Positions 1 through 7,480 of a stretch of DNA of 48,776 nt are shown one piece after another; position 1 is the stretch's first letter, and each line of letters starts with the position of its first letter. The notes below the pieces were generated by a model. The model did no database searches and was not told the DNA's origin. It saw nothing but the letters and a program-made list of their open reading frames with translations. The position numbers were made by a program, and so were the translations under genes. The DNA comes from Streptomyces carpinensis. GTDB lineage: Bacteria > Actinomycetota > Actinomycetes > Streptomycetales > Streptomycetaceae. Location of the stretch: NCBI RefSeq assembly GCF_002154505.1, contig NZ_MUBM01000073.1, positions 1 through 48,776 of the forward strand, written 5' to 3'.

Positions 1-91
1 GTGCCGCGGAAAGGAACAGCAGTCGACCGCCCGCCCCTGTTCAGAACACGGGTGTCCGCGGGCGGTCGACTGCTGTTCCTTTCCGCGGCAC
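1..91. repeat. 34-bp perfect inverted repeat at window start
   Basis: Bases 1-34 are the exact reverse complement of 58-91, with a 23-nt loop between them. The repeat begins at the first base of the window and lies inside the 5' end of the HPP reading frame. A hairpin this long and perfect at a sequence edge can be a real terminal repeat or an assembly or library artefact; the sequence alone does not decide. It makes the first ~17 codons of the HPP frame doubtful. Confidence 0.9.
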
Positions 92-615
92 TGCTCACGG
101 CCACCGGTTTCATCGGTCACGCAATCGGCTGGATCCTACTGACAACGACCCTGGGGCCGACTGCGTGCCTCCTGCTGGCGCACCCCGACAGAGCAGGCCC
201 ACGAGTGAGAGATGCAGTGCTGGGGCACGCGTCAGCAACTGCCTGCGGACTTGCCTGCCTTGCAGTCTTCGGGCTGTGGAACCAACCCTCGGGGCTGGAA
301 CAGCACCACGACACCCTGCCGCAGATCGGCGCACAGGCGCTCGCAGTCGGGGTGACGCTGTTGATCCTCACCCTGTTCTGTGCCCACCATCCCCCGGCCG
401 CTGCCACCGGCCTGCTCATCACCTCCGGCATCACCCGCCCCGGGCCTCTTCTGTACGGCATGCTCACCGGCCTCGCCATCGTGATCTGCGGCTCGGCCCT
501 CCTGGCAAAGACTCGGTGGCACCGTACGCGCATCCGCCCTGGCCTCTTCGACTCCTCAGCCGGCAGCGCTGAGACCCGGCCGTACCCGGAAGCGACCGGC
601 AAGCGCAGTGGCTGA
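1..615 (+). CDS. HPP family integral membrane protein, 5' end uncertain
   Basis: The frame encodes about 204 residues with four to five hydrophobic segments and the HHPPAAATGLL stretch near residue 128 that gives the HPP family its name. HPP proteins are small inner-membrane proteins with four to five helices; some have been linked to nitrite transport, but most have no assigned substrate. The frame opens at base 1 inside a long inverted repeat, so the natural start is unclear: GTG at 52 would begin just before the first helix. The last 30 residues are polar and probably cytoplasmic. The following 400 bp contain only an IS5 scar, so no operon partner is visible. Confidence 0.7.
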   Translation: MPRKGTAVDRPPLFRTRVSAGGRLLFLSAALLTATGFIGHAIGWILLTTTLGPTACLLLAHPDRAGPRVRDAVLGHASATACGLACLAVFGLWNQPSGLEQHHDTLPQIGAQALAVGVTLLILTLFCAHHPPAAATGLLITSGITRPGPLLYGMLTGLAIVICGSALLAKTRWHRTRIRPGLFDSSAGSAETRPYPEATGKRSG

Positions 616-699
616 CGCCTACACCACACACCGCCCTTCAAACACGGTCGGCCTGCAAGCCGGGGTCTTGGCGGCCCGTACTTCTTCCCGCTCGGACCT

Positions 700-932
700 T
701 TCACCCCGGCGCCGCAGCAGGCTGCCCGGTAACGTCATATCCTCGAGCCGAAGCCCAGCTCCTGCGGCAGGTGCTCCCACGCGATGCACAAGCAGGATGC
801 CCCCGCAGAACCCGCCGGTCGTCCAGGCGCTTACGGCCCCGGTAGCGCCTACGGCGTTCGATCTTCGGCAACAACGGCTCGACGACCGCGCGCAGTTTGT
901 CACCAACCGCTCACGGCTTCGACCGAGCCACC
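700..932 (-). pseudogene. IS5-family transposase N-terminal remnant
   Basis: Reading the minus strand from about 932 gives ARSKP-stop-AVGDKLRAVVEPLLPKI, then RGRKRLDDRRVL, which matches the start of IS5-type transposases where the stop position is normally Trp (TGG changed to TGA). The homology then moves to another frame (GGILLVHRVGAPAAGAGLR) and fades near 700. The DDE catalytic part is absent. This is a dead scar with one nonsense change, at least one frameshift and a large 3' loss. Confidence 0.65.
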
Positions 933-1009
933 AGAGCCCCCTCAGCGTGATCAACCTGGCGCCGAGGCAGACAGGCCTCCACGCTGTCGCGCGGAGCTCG
1001 TCTTGCGTC

Positions 1010-1408
1010 TCAGCCCGCGGAGCGGGTGACCGCGGCACCCTGGCGCAGGGCGCGGGGGATCTCGGCGACCTCGTCGACGGTTGCGATCAGTGCCGCGATG
1101 AGCGCCTGTGGCGCGTCGCTGTCGACCTCGACGGCGTAGGAGATGCCGATCGATGCCCATCTGGAGGTGTCGAAGCCGCCCTCCGCCCGCACCCGGACAC
1201 CCCGCAGTTCCACCCCGCCGGCCTCGGCCTCGCGGTAGAGGTCGTTGAGCACGCACGCCGCCACCGCCAGGTTCAGCACGTGGCCACCGGTGAACGCCGA
1301 CCGCACCCCGACGCCGCCGGGCGTCCACCGGTGCGGGAACCGGACGTCGTCGCCGTCTTCCTTCAGGAACGACCCGGCGCTCGCCACCACCGCGAACCGC
1401 TCATCCAT
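1010..1408 (-). CDS. OsmC-like family protein
   Basis: The 132-residue product has the OsmC/Ohr fold signature: an N-terminal beta region, a central helix with Cys in LAVAACVLNDL, and the C-terminal EIPRALR segment seen in OsmC-like proteins. Classical OsmC/Ohr peroxidases use two cysteines; only the first is visible here, so thiol peroxidase activity is doubtful and this is best called OsmC-like. ATG at 1408 is chosen because AGGAGG lies at 1415-1420 with ideal spacing; the upstream in-frame ATG has no such site. Neighbours on both sides are transposase or acetyltransferase scars, so it appears to stand alone. Confidence 0.82.
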   Translation of the reverse strand: MDERFAVVASAGSFLKEDGDDVRFPHRWTPGGVGVRSAFTGGHVLNLAVAACVLNDLYREAEAGGVELRGVRVRAEGGFDTSRWASIGISYAVEVDSDAPQALIAALIATVDEVAEIPRALRQGAAVTRSAG

Positions 1409-1556
1409 GACCTGCCTCCTGTGGCCGCTTGCGCAGTTGCAGCCCAACCCGGATCCGTCCATGCATCATGGCGCAACTCGAAGTAATTAGGCGGGGACTT
1501 CGGATTCCCGGTGTCTACCCTGGCTCGATGCTCCTTGAGCTCACACCGCTGACCAG

Positions 1557-1750
1557 CATGGGGGCGCTGGTGCGGCGTGTGTTCGACCTGATCCGCGCCC
1601 GCCCGCGGGGGCACGATCACCGCAGTCTGCCCCTTTGTGGTCGACTACCTCTCGCGAACGGCCGCCTACGCCGATCTGGTCGATGCCCGACACTCGTGCT
1701 ACTCCGATCGTGCTGCTGCCGAATCGGCGCGAGTGGCGGCCGGTGGCTGA
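1557..1750 (+). pseudogene. GNAT acetyltransferase (COG2388 type) C-terminal remnant
   Basis: From 1561 one frame reads GALVRRVFDLIRAR, and from 1610 the next frame reads GTITAVCPFVVDYLSR followed by TAAYADLVD, ending at TGA 1748-1750. Together these are the acetyl-CoA-binding helix and the C-terminal CPFV...Y.DLV segment of YidJ-type acetyltransferases. The frame change near 1605 and the missing N-terminal half make it a relic. An intact relative is at 18628-18975. Confidence 0.6.
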
Positions 1751-1775
1751 GACTCCCGCGCCGCAGTCGGGAGTC
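1751..1775 (+). terminator. stem-loop after the acetyltransferase relic
   Basis: GACTCCCG (1751-1758) pairs perfectly with CGGGAGTC (1768-1775) across a 9-nt loop. It starts at the base after the relic's stop codon, as expected of the old gene's terminator. There is no U-tract, which is common in Streptomyces. Confidence 0.5.
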
Positions 1776-2103
1776 CCCCGGAGGAGCCCCATCGCGGCCT
1801 CACACGTGCTGCCTCGAGCTCCTGGTGGCGGAGTACAGCGACCCAGCCGCAGGCCAGGGTGATTCGGCGCGGCTGGTCAACGCCGGTGAGCTCGCGTCTC
1901 CCCGATGGCCCGTGGCGTCAAGACATGGGTAAGAAGCGGAGTCCACCTGACGCCAACCGTCGGCCGAATGCGCGGGCCGGCTCTGGGTGCACCGGCTGGA
2001 TGCCCGACTGAAGCCCGCCGTCTCGACTGGTACCTCCGGGCAACGCGCCTGGAGACGAGGGCGGATGTGGCCCACGCAAAGGGATCGATGAGGGGAAACA
2101 CTG
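1776..2103. other. no supported gene
   Basis: Open frames exist on both strands, but none shows a recognisable domain or a convincing ribosome site. A GAGGGGAAA stretch just before 2104 is the likely ribosome site of the DUF427 gene. Confidence 0.5.
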
Positions 2104-2409
2104 ATGAAGGCAGTGGTCGGGGAGACCGTCGTGGCCGAGGCCGCGAGCGAGGCGGTAGTCAGTATCGAGGGAAATGTCTACTTCCCGCCGGACTCAGTTG
2201 CGGCCGGCACGCTCCGCGACAGCCCAACCCCCTACACCTGCCCTTGGAAGGGGAGGGCGCAGTATCACCACGTTGTGGTCGGCGAGATGGCGCTCACGGA
2301 CGGGGCTTGGTCTTACTAGAACATCAAGGAGTCGGCGGCGACCCGTGTCGGTCGCGACTTCAGCGGCTACGTCGCCTTCGATGTACGCCAGGTCAGGATC
2401 GAGAGCTGA
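2104..2409 (+). pseudogene. DUF427 protein gene interrupted by an amber codon
   Basis: The frame starts MKAVVGETVVAEA and contains GNVYFPPDSV and TCPWKGRAQYHHVVV, the hallmark strings of DUF427, a small beta-barrel family of unknown function. An in-frame TAG at 2317-2319 stops it after 71 residues. The same frame continues with NIKESAATRVGRDFSGYVAF and ends at TGA 2407-2409, which is the usual DUF427 C-terminus and length (about 100 residues). At the stop position relatives normally have Glu, so one GAG to TAG change explains the break. It is a recent pseudogene or a sequencing error. Confidence 0.8.
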
Positions 2410-2509
2410 CGAGGCACACCGATCACTGTCGGCAGAACAAATCCGTCGTTGGTGGCGCGCGATCGGAGGTGTTCTCGGCCGTCTATGTGCCCGGCCACTC
2501 GGGGGCGCG

Positions 2510-4207
2510 TCAGGAAAGGACCCGGACGAGTGCGGAGAGGGCCTGAGGCCACGCAGCGTCGGAGGGCCTCCCATATCCAACGACGAGGGCATCGGCCATG
2601 GCGTTCAGGGACTGTTCATGGCGGTATCGGGACAGGCCGGCCACCTTGAGGCCCTGCCGGGTCGCCGACTGAAGGACCCGCTGCTCGGTCCCGGGCGGCA
2701 AACCGAGCACGGTGTGCAGGCCGGCCGCTGTCCCGATGACGCGCACCTTTGGGGCGTGCTGGGCCAGGGCTGCAACGAGAGCGTCTCGTCGATCGCGGTA
2801 GCGCCGACGGGCACCACGTACGTGACGGTCGTAGGCGCCGGAGGTGATGAATTCGGCCATCGTCAACTGGCTGAACACCTCGCACGAGTCGATCTGCCCC
2901 TTGGCCGCCACGGCTTCCTCAGCGAGGGTCGGAGGCAGCGCCATCCAGGCCAGCCGCAGACCAGGAGCAAGGGTCTTGCTGGCGGTACCCAGGTAGACCA
3001 CGCAGCCGGGGTCGAGGCCTTGGAGCGCCCCGACAGACTGGCGGTCGAACCGGAACTCACCGTCGTAGTCATCCTCCAGGACCAAGCCGCCGGTCCGTCT
3101 GGCCCAGTCCACGACGGCCGTCCGGCGATCGCGCTGCAGAGCCGTGCCCACAGGGAACTGGTGAGCCGGTGTGAGTAGGACGGCATCGGCGCCGACGGGC
3201 GGCACAGGGTCGGTCCCGTGGGTGTCTAAGGGAAGCGGGAGGGTCTTCAGCCCAGCAGCCGCCAGCAGGCCGCAGTCCCTGTCCAGGCCGTAGGACTCGA
3301 CGGCGACGTTCCTCGCCCCCCGCCCGGCCAGGACTTTGCTCAGGATCTGCAGGCCGTGGGAGACGCCGGCGCAGATCAGTATGTGCTCCGGACTCACGTA
3401 CACGCCCCGGGCTCGAGCGAGATGGTCTGCGAGCGCGGCCCGTAGTTCCGGCCGACCGCGGGGGTCGCCGTAGCCGAGCGCGTCGTCGGGGGCCGCGGCC
3501 AGGGCGCGGCGTGTGGCCTTCAGCCAGGCTGCACGAGGAAAAGCGGTGAGGTCGGGGCTACCTGGGATCAGGTCGTGGCAAGGGCCGCCGGGCGGCTCGG
3601 CGGGCGAGCGCTCCAAGATCGGCCGAGTGATCATCCTGTCTGCCACGAGTGTGCCCGAGCCTCTGCGGGCGGTAAGCCACCCCTCGGCGACGAGGTCGGC
3701 GTAGGCGTCAGCCACGGTGTTGCGGGCAAGGCCGAAGTCGGCGGCGAGCCGGCGGGAAGAGGGCAGCCGTGCGCCCGGGGTCAGGTGGCCGGTGCGGACG
3801 GCCTCGCGCACGGCTTCGGCCAGCGCACGGCGCACACCTCGTCCAGCTCGTATCAAATCATTCTCAATGGCCTGCCGTAGCTGCGCTGGACTGATCGTGG
3901 TGCGGCCGCCGAGGGGCTCAACAGCGGCCGCGTCGTTGATCGGAGTATCGACCGGGTCGTCGGACAGCAGGTCGTCGATGGCCGTGGTGCGCTGGCTTTC
4001 GTTGGTCAGATCGGTAGTCACGATGCGAACCTCAACACTCGACGCACTTGCTCTGATGGCGTCGGTGGTCTCGTCGAGTTGGTCGGCGGTGCGGGCGAGA
4101 AGGATGACATCGACTCCGGCCTGGGTAAGTCCGGTCGCGATCGCTGCGCCCATGCCGTGGCCAGAGCCGGTGATCAGTGCGGTCTTGCCAACAAGCCCAG
4201 CTGTCAT
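2510..4207 (-). CDS. fusion: N-terminal half of a short-chain dehydrogenase joined to a MocR/PdxR-type PLP regulator
   Basis: One 565-residue frame carries two truncated proteins. Residues 1-115 are the start of an SDR: the Rossmann motif TGSGHGMG, then DLTNES and the NNAA-like NDAAAVEPLG. The SDR catalytic Ser/Tyr/Lys half is missing. From about residue 118 it becomes a GntR-type winged helix (LPSSRRLAADFGLARNTV) followed by an aminotransferase fold I domain, as in MocR/PdxR regulators, with EDDYDGEF and the PLP lysine in TASKTLAPGLR (Lys 411). MocR proteins usually begin 10-15 residues before this winged helix. The junction near 3856 sits in an AT-rich patch. ATG 4207 has GAAAGG upstream. 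I infer a deletion fusion; whether it is functional is unknown. It diverges from the quinone-reductase pair. Confidence 0.8.
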   Translation of the reverse strand: MTAGLVGKTALITGSGHGMGAAIATGLTQAGVDVILLARTADQLDETTDAIRASASSVEVRIVTTDLTNESQRTTAIDDLLSDDPVDTPINDAAAVEPLGGRTTISPAQLRQAIENDLIRAGRGVRRALAEAVREAVRTGHLTPGARLPSSRRLAADFGLARNTVADAYADLVAEGWLTARRGSGTLVADRMITRPILERSPAEPPGGPCHDLIPGSPDLTAFPRAAWLKATRRALAAAPDDALGYGDPRGRPELRAALADHLARARGVYVSPEHILICAGVSHGLQILSKVLAGRGARNVAVESYGLDRDCGLLAAAGLKTLPLPLDTHGTDPVPPVGADAVLLTPAHQFPVGTALQRDRRTAVVDWARRTGGLVLEDDYDGEFRFDRQSVGALQGLDPGCVVYLGTASKTLAPGLRLAWMALPPTLAEEAVAAKGQIDSCEVFSQLTMAEFITSGAYDRHVRGARRRYRDRRDALVAALAQHAPKVRVIGTAAGLHTVLGLPPGTEQRVLQSATRQGLKVAGLSRYRHEQSLNAMADALVVGYGRPSDAAWPQALSALVRVLS

Positions 4208-4495
4208 GCATGAGGGTTCCTTTCAACGCGGTGTGTGGGATGGGCTCTCCCACACCCCGTGGCGCACCACGCGACTCCGATGAGCGGGAATGTCGACCGG
4301 ACTGCCTCTGCACCCGTCTGATGAGCGTCGATCCTTCGCGCCGTCTTACCGAAATTTCGCCGTTGCGCTTGTTCCTCGACGCCCTCGCGCCCCACCCCAA
4401 TCGATCAGCGTGGTAAGACGCCGAGGTCTGGCGCCGCTATTACTGTCGAACCGAGAAGACCGTGCAGGCGTGGACTGGATTCAGAGAGGCGCCGG
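4208..4495. promoter_or_regulatory. divergent promoter region with a 9-bp inverted repeat
   Basis: This 288-bp gap separates the SDR-MocR gene (minus) from the first oxidoreductase (plus). CGTCTTACC at 4342-4350 is repeated inverted as GGTAAGACG at 4412-4420, 61 bp apart. About 110 bp from 4362 down to 4255 (minus strand) resembles 7258-7375, upstream of the MFS gene, including GGTAAGACGGCGC and CGACGCT-ATCAGACGG. TTACC/GGTAA half-sites are plausible regulator targets, but no factor can be assigned. Confidence 0.45.
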
Positions 4496-5413
4496 ATGAA
4501 GGCGATTGTGGTGACGGACCAGGCTGCGGGAACGGCCGGGATGACGCTGGTGGAGCGGCCCGAGCCGCAGGCGGCGCTGAACGATGTCGTCGTTCGGGTT
4601 CATGCGTCGGGATTCACTCCGGGTGAGCTGACGTGGCCCTCGACCTGGACCGATCGCTTCGGCCGCGACCGGACACCGTCGATTCCCGGGCAAGAGCTGG
4701 CCGGAGTGGTCACCGCTCTCGGCTATGGCACGAGGGGACTGTCGGTGGGGCAGCGGGTGTTCGGCCTCGCGGACGGGCATCGGGGCGGCACCCTGGCGGA
4801 GTATGTGGCGATCGAGGCGCGTAACCTCGCGCCGCTGCCGGCCGATGTCGACTTCACGGTGGGCGCGGCCCTGCCGATGCCGGGCCTGACCGCGTGGCAG
4901 GGGCTGTTCGAGCACGGCCGCCTTCAGGCGGGGCAGAGCGTCCTCGTGCATGGTGCGGCGGGCGCAGTCGGGTCGATGGTGACGCAGCTCGCGGGAGAGG
5001 CCGGCGCCTACGTCATCGGCACCGGACGTACCGCCGATCGACAGACGGCGCTTGGCTTCGGTGCGAGGGAGTTCGTCGACCTCGAGAACGACGCGCTGGA
5101 AGAGATCGGCGGAGTCGATCTGGTGTTCGATGTCATCGGCGGAGACATCGGCAGGCGGTCCGTAGATGTGATCCGTGCCGGAGGAACGCTGGTGTCCATC
5201 GCCGGCCCGCCTGAGGTTCGTCCCGCGGACGGCCTGGCGATCGATTTCGTCGTCGTGCCCGATCGTGCCCAACTGGGCCAGGTCGTCCAGCGGGTGCGGG
5301 ACGGACGGTTGCGGACCAATATCGGCAACGTCTCGACCCTCGATGACGCCGTCGCCGCCTTCAATCCGACCGAGCGGATCACCGGGAAGACGATCATCAG
5401 CGTTCGTCCGTGA
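4496..5413 (+). CDS. NADP-dependent quinone-oxidoreductase-like protein, copy A
   Basis: The 305-residue product is a zinc-independent medium-chain dehydrogenase/reductase of the quinone oxidoreductase group. It has the N-terminal GroES-like domain (MKAIVV, then PSIPGQELAGVV) and a Rossmann domain with VLVHGAAGAVGSM near residue 155 as the NADP-binding turn. No zinc ligands are visible. Such enzymes reduce quinones or enones with NADPH in the cytosol. The ATG at 4496 is shared with copy B. It is the first of two tandem copies (next starts 148 bp downstream) differing at about 26 of 305 positions. Neighbouring MFS exporter and SDR remnant suggest an old detoxification locus. Confidence 0.9.
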   Translation: MKAIVVTDQAAGTAGMTLVERPEPQAALNDVVVRVHASGFTPGELTWPSTWTDRFGRDRTPSIPGQELAGVVTALGYGTRGLSVGQRVFGLADGHRGGTLAEYVAIEARNLAPLPADVDFTVGAALPMPGLTAWQGLFEHGRLQAGQSVLVHGAAGAVGSMVTQLAGEAGAYVIGTGRTADRQTALGFGAREFVDLENDALEEIGGVDLVFDVIGGDIGRRSVDVIRAGGTLVSIAGPPEVRPADGLAIDFVVVPDRAQLGQVVQRVRDGRLRTNIGNVSTLDDAVAAFNPTERITGKTIISVRP

Positions 5414-5560
5414 GCGACACGCGCCCATCGATGCACGCCGCCGGCCGGCGCCGTCGAGCTCGGCCGGCTGCTTCCTGGCCCCTGGCATTAGGTGTCGAAC
5501 GCGCTTTCCATCCCTGCAACATTTCCACCAAAGAGACAAATGGGCGAGGAGACATTTCCC

Positions 5561-6478
5561 ATGAAGGCGATCGTGGTGACGGACCAGGCTGCGGGAACGG
5601 CCGGGATGACGCTGGTGGAGCGGCCCGAGCCGCAGGCGGCGCTGAACGATGTCGTCGTTCGGGTTCATGCCTCGGGATTCACTCCGGGTGAGCTGACGTG
5701 GCCCTCGACCTGGACCGATCGTCTCGGCCGCGACCGGACGCCGTCGATTCCCGGGCACGAGCTGGCCGGAGTGGTCAGCGCCCTCGGTTATGGCACGACG
5801 GGGCTGTCGGTGGGCCAGCGGGTGTTCGGCTTCGCGGACTGGACTCGCGACGGCACCCTGACGGAGTACGTGGCTGTCGAGGCGCGTAACCTCGCGCCGT
5901 TGCCGGGCGACGTCGACTTCACAGTGGGCGCGGCCCTGCCGATTTCAGGCCTGACCGCGTGGCAGGGGCTGTTCGAGCACGGCCGCCTTCAGGCGGGGCA
6001 GAGCGTCCTCGTGCATGGTGCGGCCGGCGGCGTTGGATCGATGGTGACGCAGCTCGCGGGAGAGGCCGGCGCCTACGTCATCGGCACCGGACGTACCGCC
6101 GACCGACAGACGGCGCTTGGCTTCGGTGCGAGGGAGTTCGTCGACCTCGAGAACGACGCGCTGGAAGACGTCGGCGGAGTCGATCTGGTGTTCGATGTCA
6201 TCGGCGGAGACATCGGGAAGCGGTCCACGGGGCTGATCCGTGCTGGAGGAACGCTGGTGACCATCGCCGGTCCGCCTGAGGTTCGTCCCGCGGACGGCCT
6301 GGCGATCGATTTCGTCGTCGTGCCCGATCGTGCCCAACTGGGTGAGGTCGTCCAGCGAGTGCGGGACGGACGGCTGCGGACAATCATCGGCAAGGTCTCG
6401 ACCCTCGATGACGCCGTCGCCGCCTTCAATGCGACGGAGCGGATCAACGGGAAGACGATCATCAGCGTTCGTCCGTGA
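5561..6478 (+). CDS. NADP-dependent quinone-oxidoreductase-like protein, copy B
   Basis: Same family, length and domain order as the gene just upstream, with VLVHGAAGGVGSM as the NADP-binding loop, which is closer to the family consensus than copy A. ATG 5561 is chosen because the identity with copy A starts there and GGGCGAGGAG precedes it; the longer frame from 5492 adds unrelated residues. Changes cluster around residues 93-96 (GHRG in A, WTRD in B) and the extreme C-terminal region, so the substrate pocket may have diverged. The pair arose by recent tandem duplication. Confidence 0.9.
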   Translation: MKAIVVTDQAAGTAGMTLVERPEPQAALNDVVVRVHASGFTPGELTWPSTWTDRLGRDRTPSIPGHELAGVVSALGYGTTGLSVGQRVFGFADWTRDGTLTEYVAVEARNLAPLPGDVDFTVGAALPISGLTAWQGLFEHGRLQAGQSVLVHGAAGGVGSMVTQLAGEAGAYVIGTGRTADRQTALGFGAREFVDLENDALEDVGGVDLVFDVIGGDIGKRSTGLIRAGGTLVTIAGPPEVRPADGLAIDFVVVPDRAQLGEVVQRVRDGRLRTIIGKVSTLDDAVAAFNATERINGKTIISVRP

Positions 6479-6613
6479 GGACTCGGGAACAGCGGCCGGT
6501 CCTGCCCTACCCGTGGATCGGCGTCAGATCCGAACCGGGTCGGGCAACTCGTGCCGGACGCGTGTGGGCTTGATCGGGGCTTGATCCGCTTTGACGGACA
6601 TCGGAGATGATCA

Positions 6614-6627
6614 GGGGCTTCGGCCCC
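6614..6627 (+). terminator. short GC stem with TTCG loop
   Basis: GGGGC (6614-6618), TTCG loop, GCCCC (6623-6627), about 135 bp after the copy B stop. UUCG-capped GC stems are very stable and common at actinomycete transcript ends. It could also belong to the transposon debris that follows. Confidence 0.4.
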
Positions 6628-6753
6628 GGAAGGATGATGTCCGCGGGGTGAGCGCTCGGTGGGCCAGGTCGCGACCTGGTCCTGACCTCTGGCCCGACCC
6701 AGGCGCGTTCGACACCCGCCGGCGCGACGCCGGCCCAGAGTCGCCAACTCCGC

Positions 6754-7036
6754 ATGGAAACCGGGCTGCAGGTCTACTTCACCGACCCGCACAGCCCCTG
6801 GCGACGGGGCACAAACGAAAACACCAATCGAGTCGGTCAACGCGCGGATCCGTCGGGCCGTCAAGAATTGCGGTCATTTCCCCGCGAGGCAGGCCGAGTT
6901 GAAGTACGGCTACATGGCGATCACGTCGATCGACCCCACCGGCAACGGGCAGACCCGCTGGACCAGCCGGTGGAAGACCGCGTTGAACGTCTTCGGCATT
7001 ACCTTCGACGGCCGCCTCTCGGTAGCACGTCAGTAA
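6754..7036 (+). mobile_element. joined remnants of IS30 and IS256 transposases
   Basis: From 6754 the frame METGLQVYFTDPHSPW, then RRGTNENTN matches the C-terminal catalytic region of IS30 transposases. At about 6828 this stops, and from 6830 another frame reads ESVNARIRRAVKNCGHFPAR, then GYMAITSIDPTGNGQTRWTS, RWKTALNVFGITFDGRL and a TAA at 7034-7036, which is the C-terminus of IS256-type transposases. Two unrelated elements have been fused by deletion; neither can be active. Confidence 0.75.
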
Positions 7037-7480
7037 CCCCAACCGACCTGGTCGCACTGCTCGTTTGACCGACCCAGTCTTGGTGACGTGGAGTCCAACT
7101 GGGAGCTGGACGTCCTCAACGACGCGGCGGAGCACGGTCGCTGGATTGCCAACCTCGGTGCTGAATCGATCGCCGAGATTCTTAAATGCACCGCCCCTCG
7201 GCGTCGTACTACGCTCACCGGCGCAGGCAGCGATGGGAGAGCGACGAAGAACGGGGCGAGATCGCGACGTTGTTGGTAAGACGGCGCCGCGGGTCGACGC
7301 TGATCAGACGGACGTTGACACCATTCGTTGTGCCTTCTTGCTTACGGGCGTGGCGTGGTGCGTCATTTGGCCGGATGTGCCGGCCCAGCTCTGCCCGGCG
7401 TCGGCGCCTTGGGCGGAGACACAGCCCGGGACTTCCAGAAACTCCGGGGTGGTTCAGAAACAATCGAAAGGCACGGCTCG
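7037..7480. other. gap with a 63-codon ORF and a repeat of the 4.3-kb promoter region
   Basis: An ORF from ATG 7088 to 7279 begins MESNWELDVLNDAAEHGRW and matches no family I recognise; its second half runs into the repeat and is probably not coding. Bases 7258-7375 resemble the minus strand of 4255-4362. GAAAGG about 10 bp before 7481 serves the MFS gene. Confidence 0.35.
7258..7375 (+). repeat. imperfect dispersed repeat, copy upstream of the MFS gene
   Basis: Shares GGTAAGACGGCGC, then CGACGCT.ATCAGACGG, then GTGGCGTGGTGCG with the minus strand of about 4255-4362. By eye about two thirds of positions agree over ~90 bp. Both copies lie just upstream of a gene start and downstream of mobile or duplicated DNA. 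Confidence 0.5.

Noticed and set aside
1..91. Streptomyces linear chromosome telomere
   Set aside because: Telomeres have several short palindromes with GCA-type loops and no coding frame; here there is one long perfect hairpin inside an HPP reading frame.
2317..2319. Possible recoding of the amber codon in the DUF427 gene
   Set aside because: No pyrrolysine-type context or tRNA is seen and the family has a common amino acid here; a mutation or read error is simpler.
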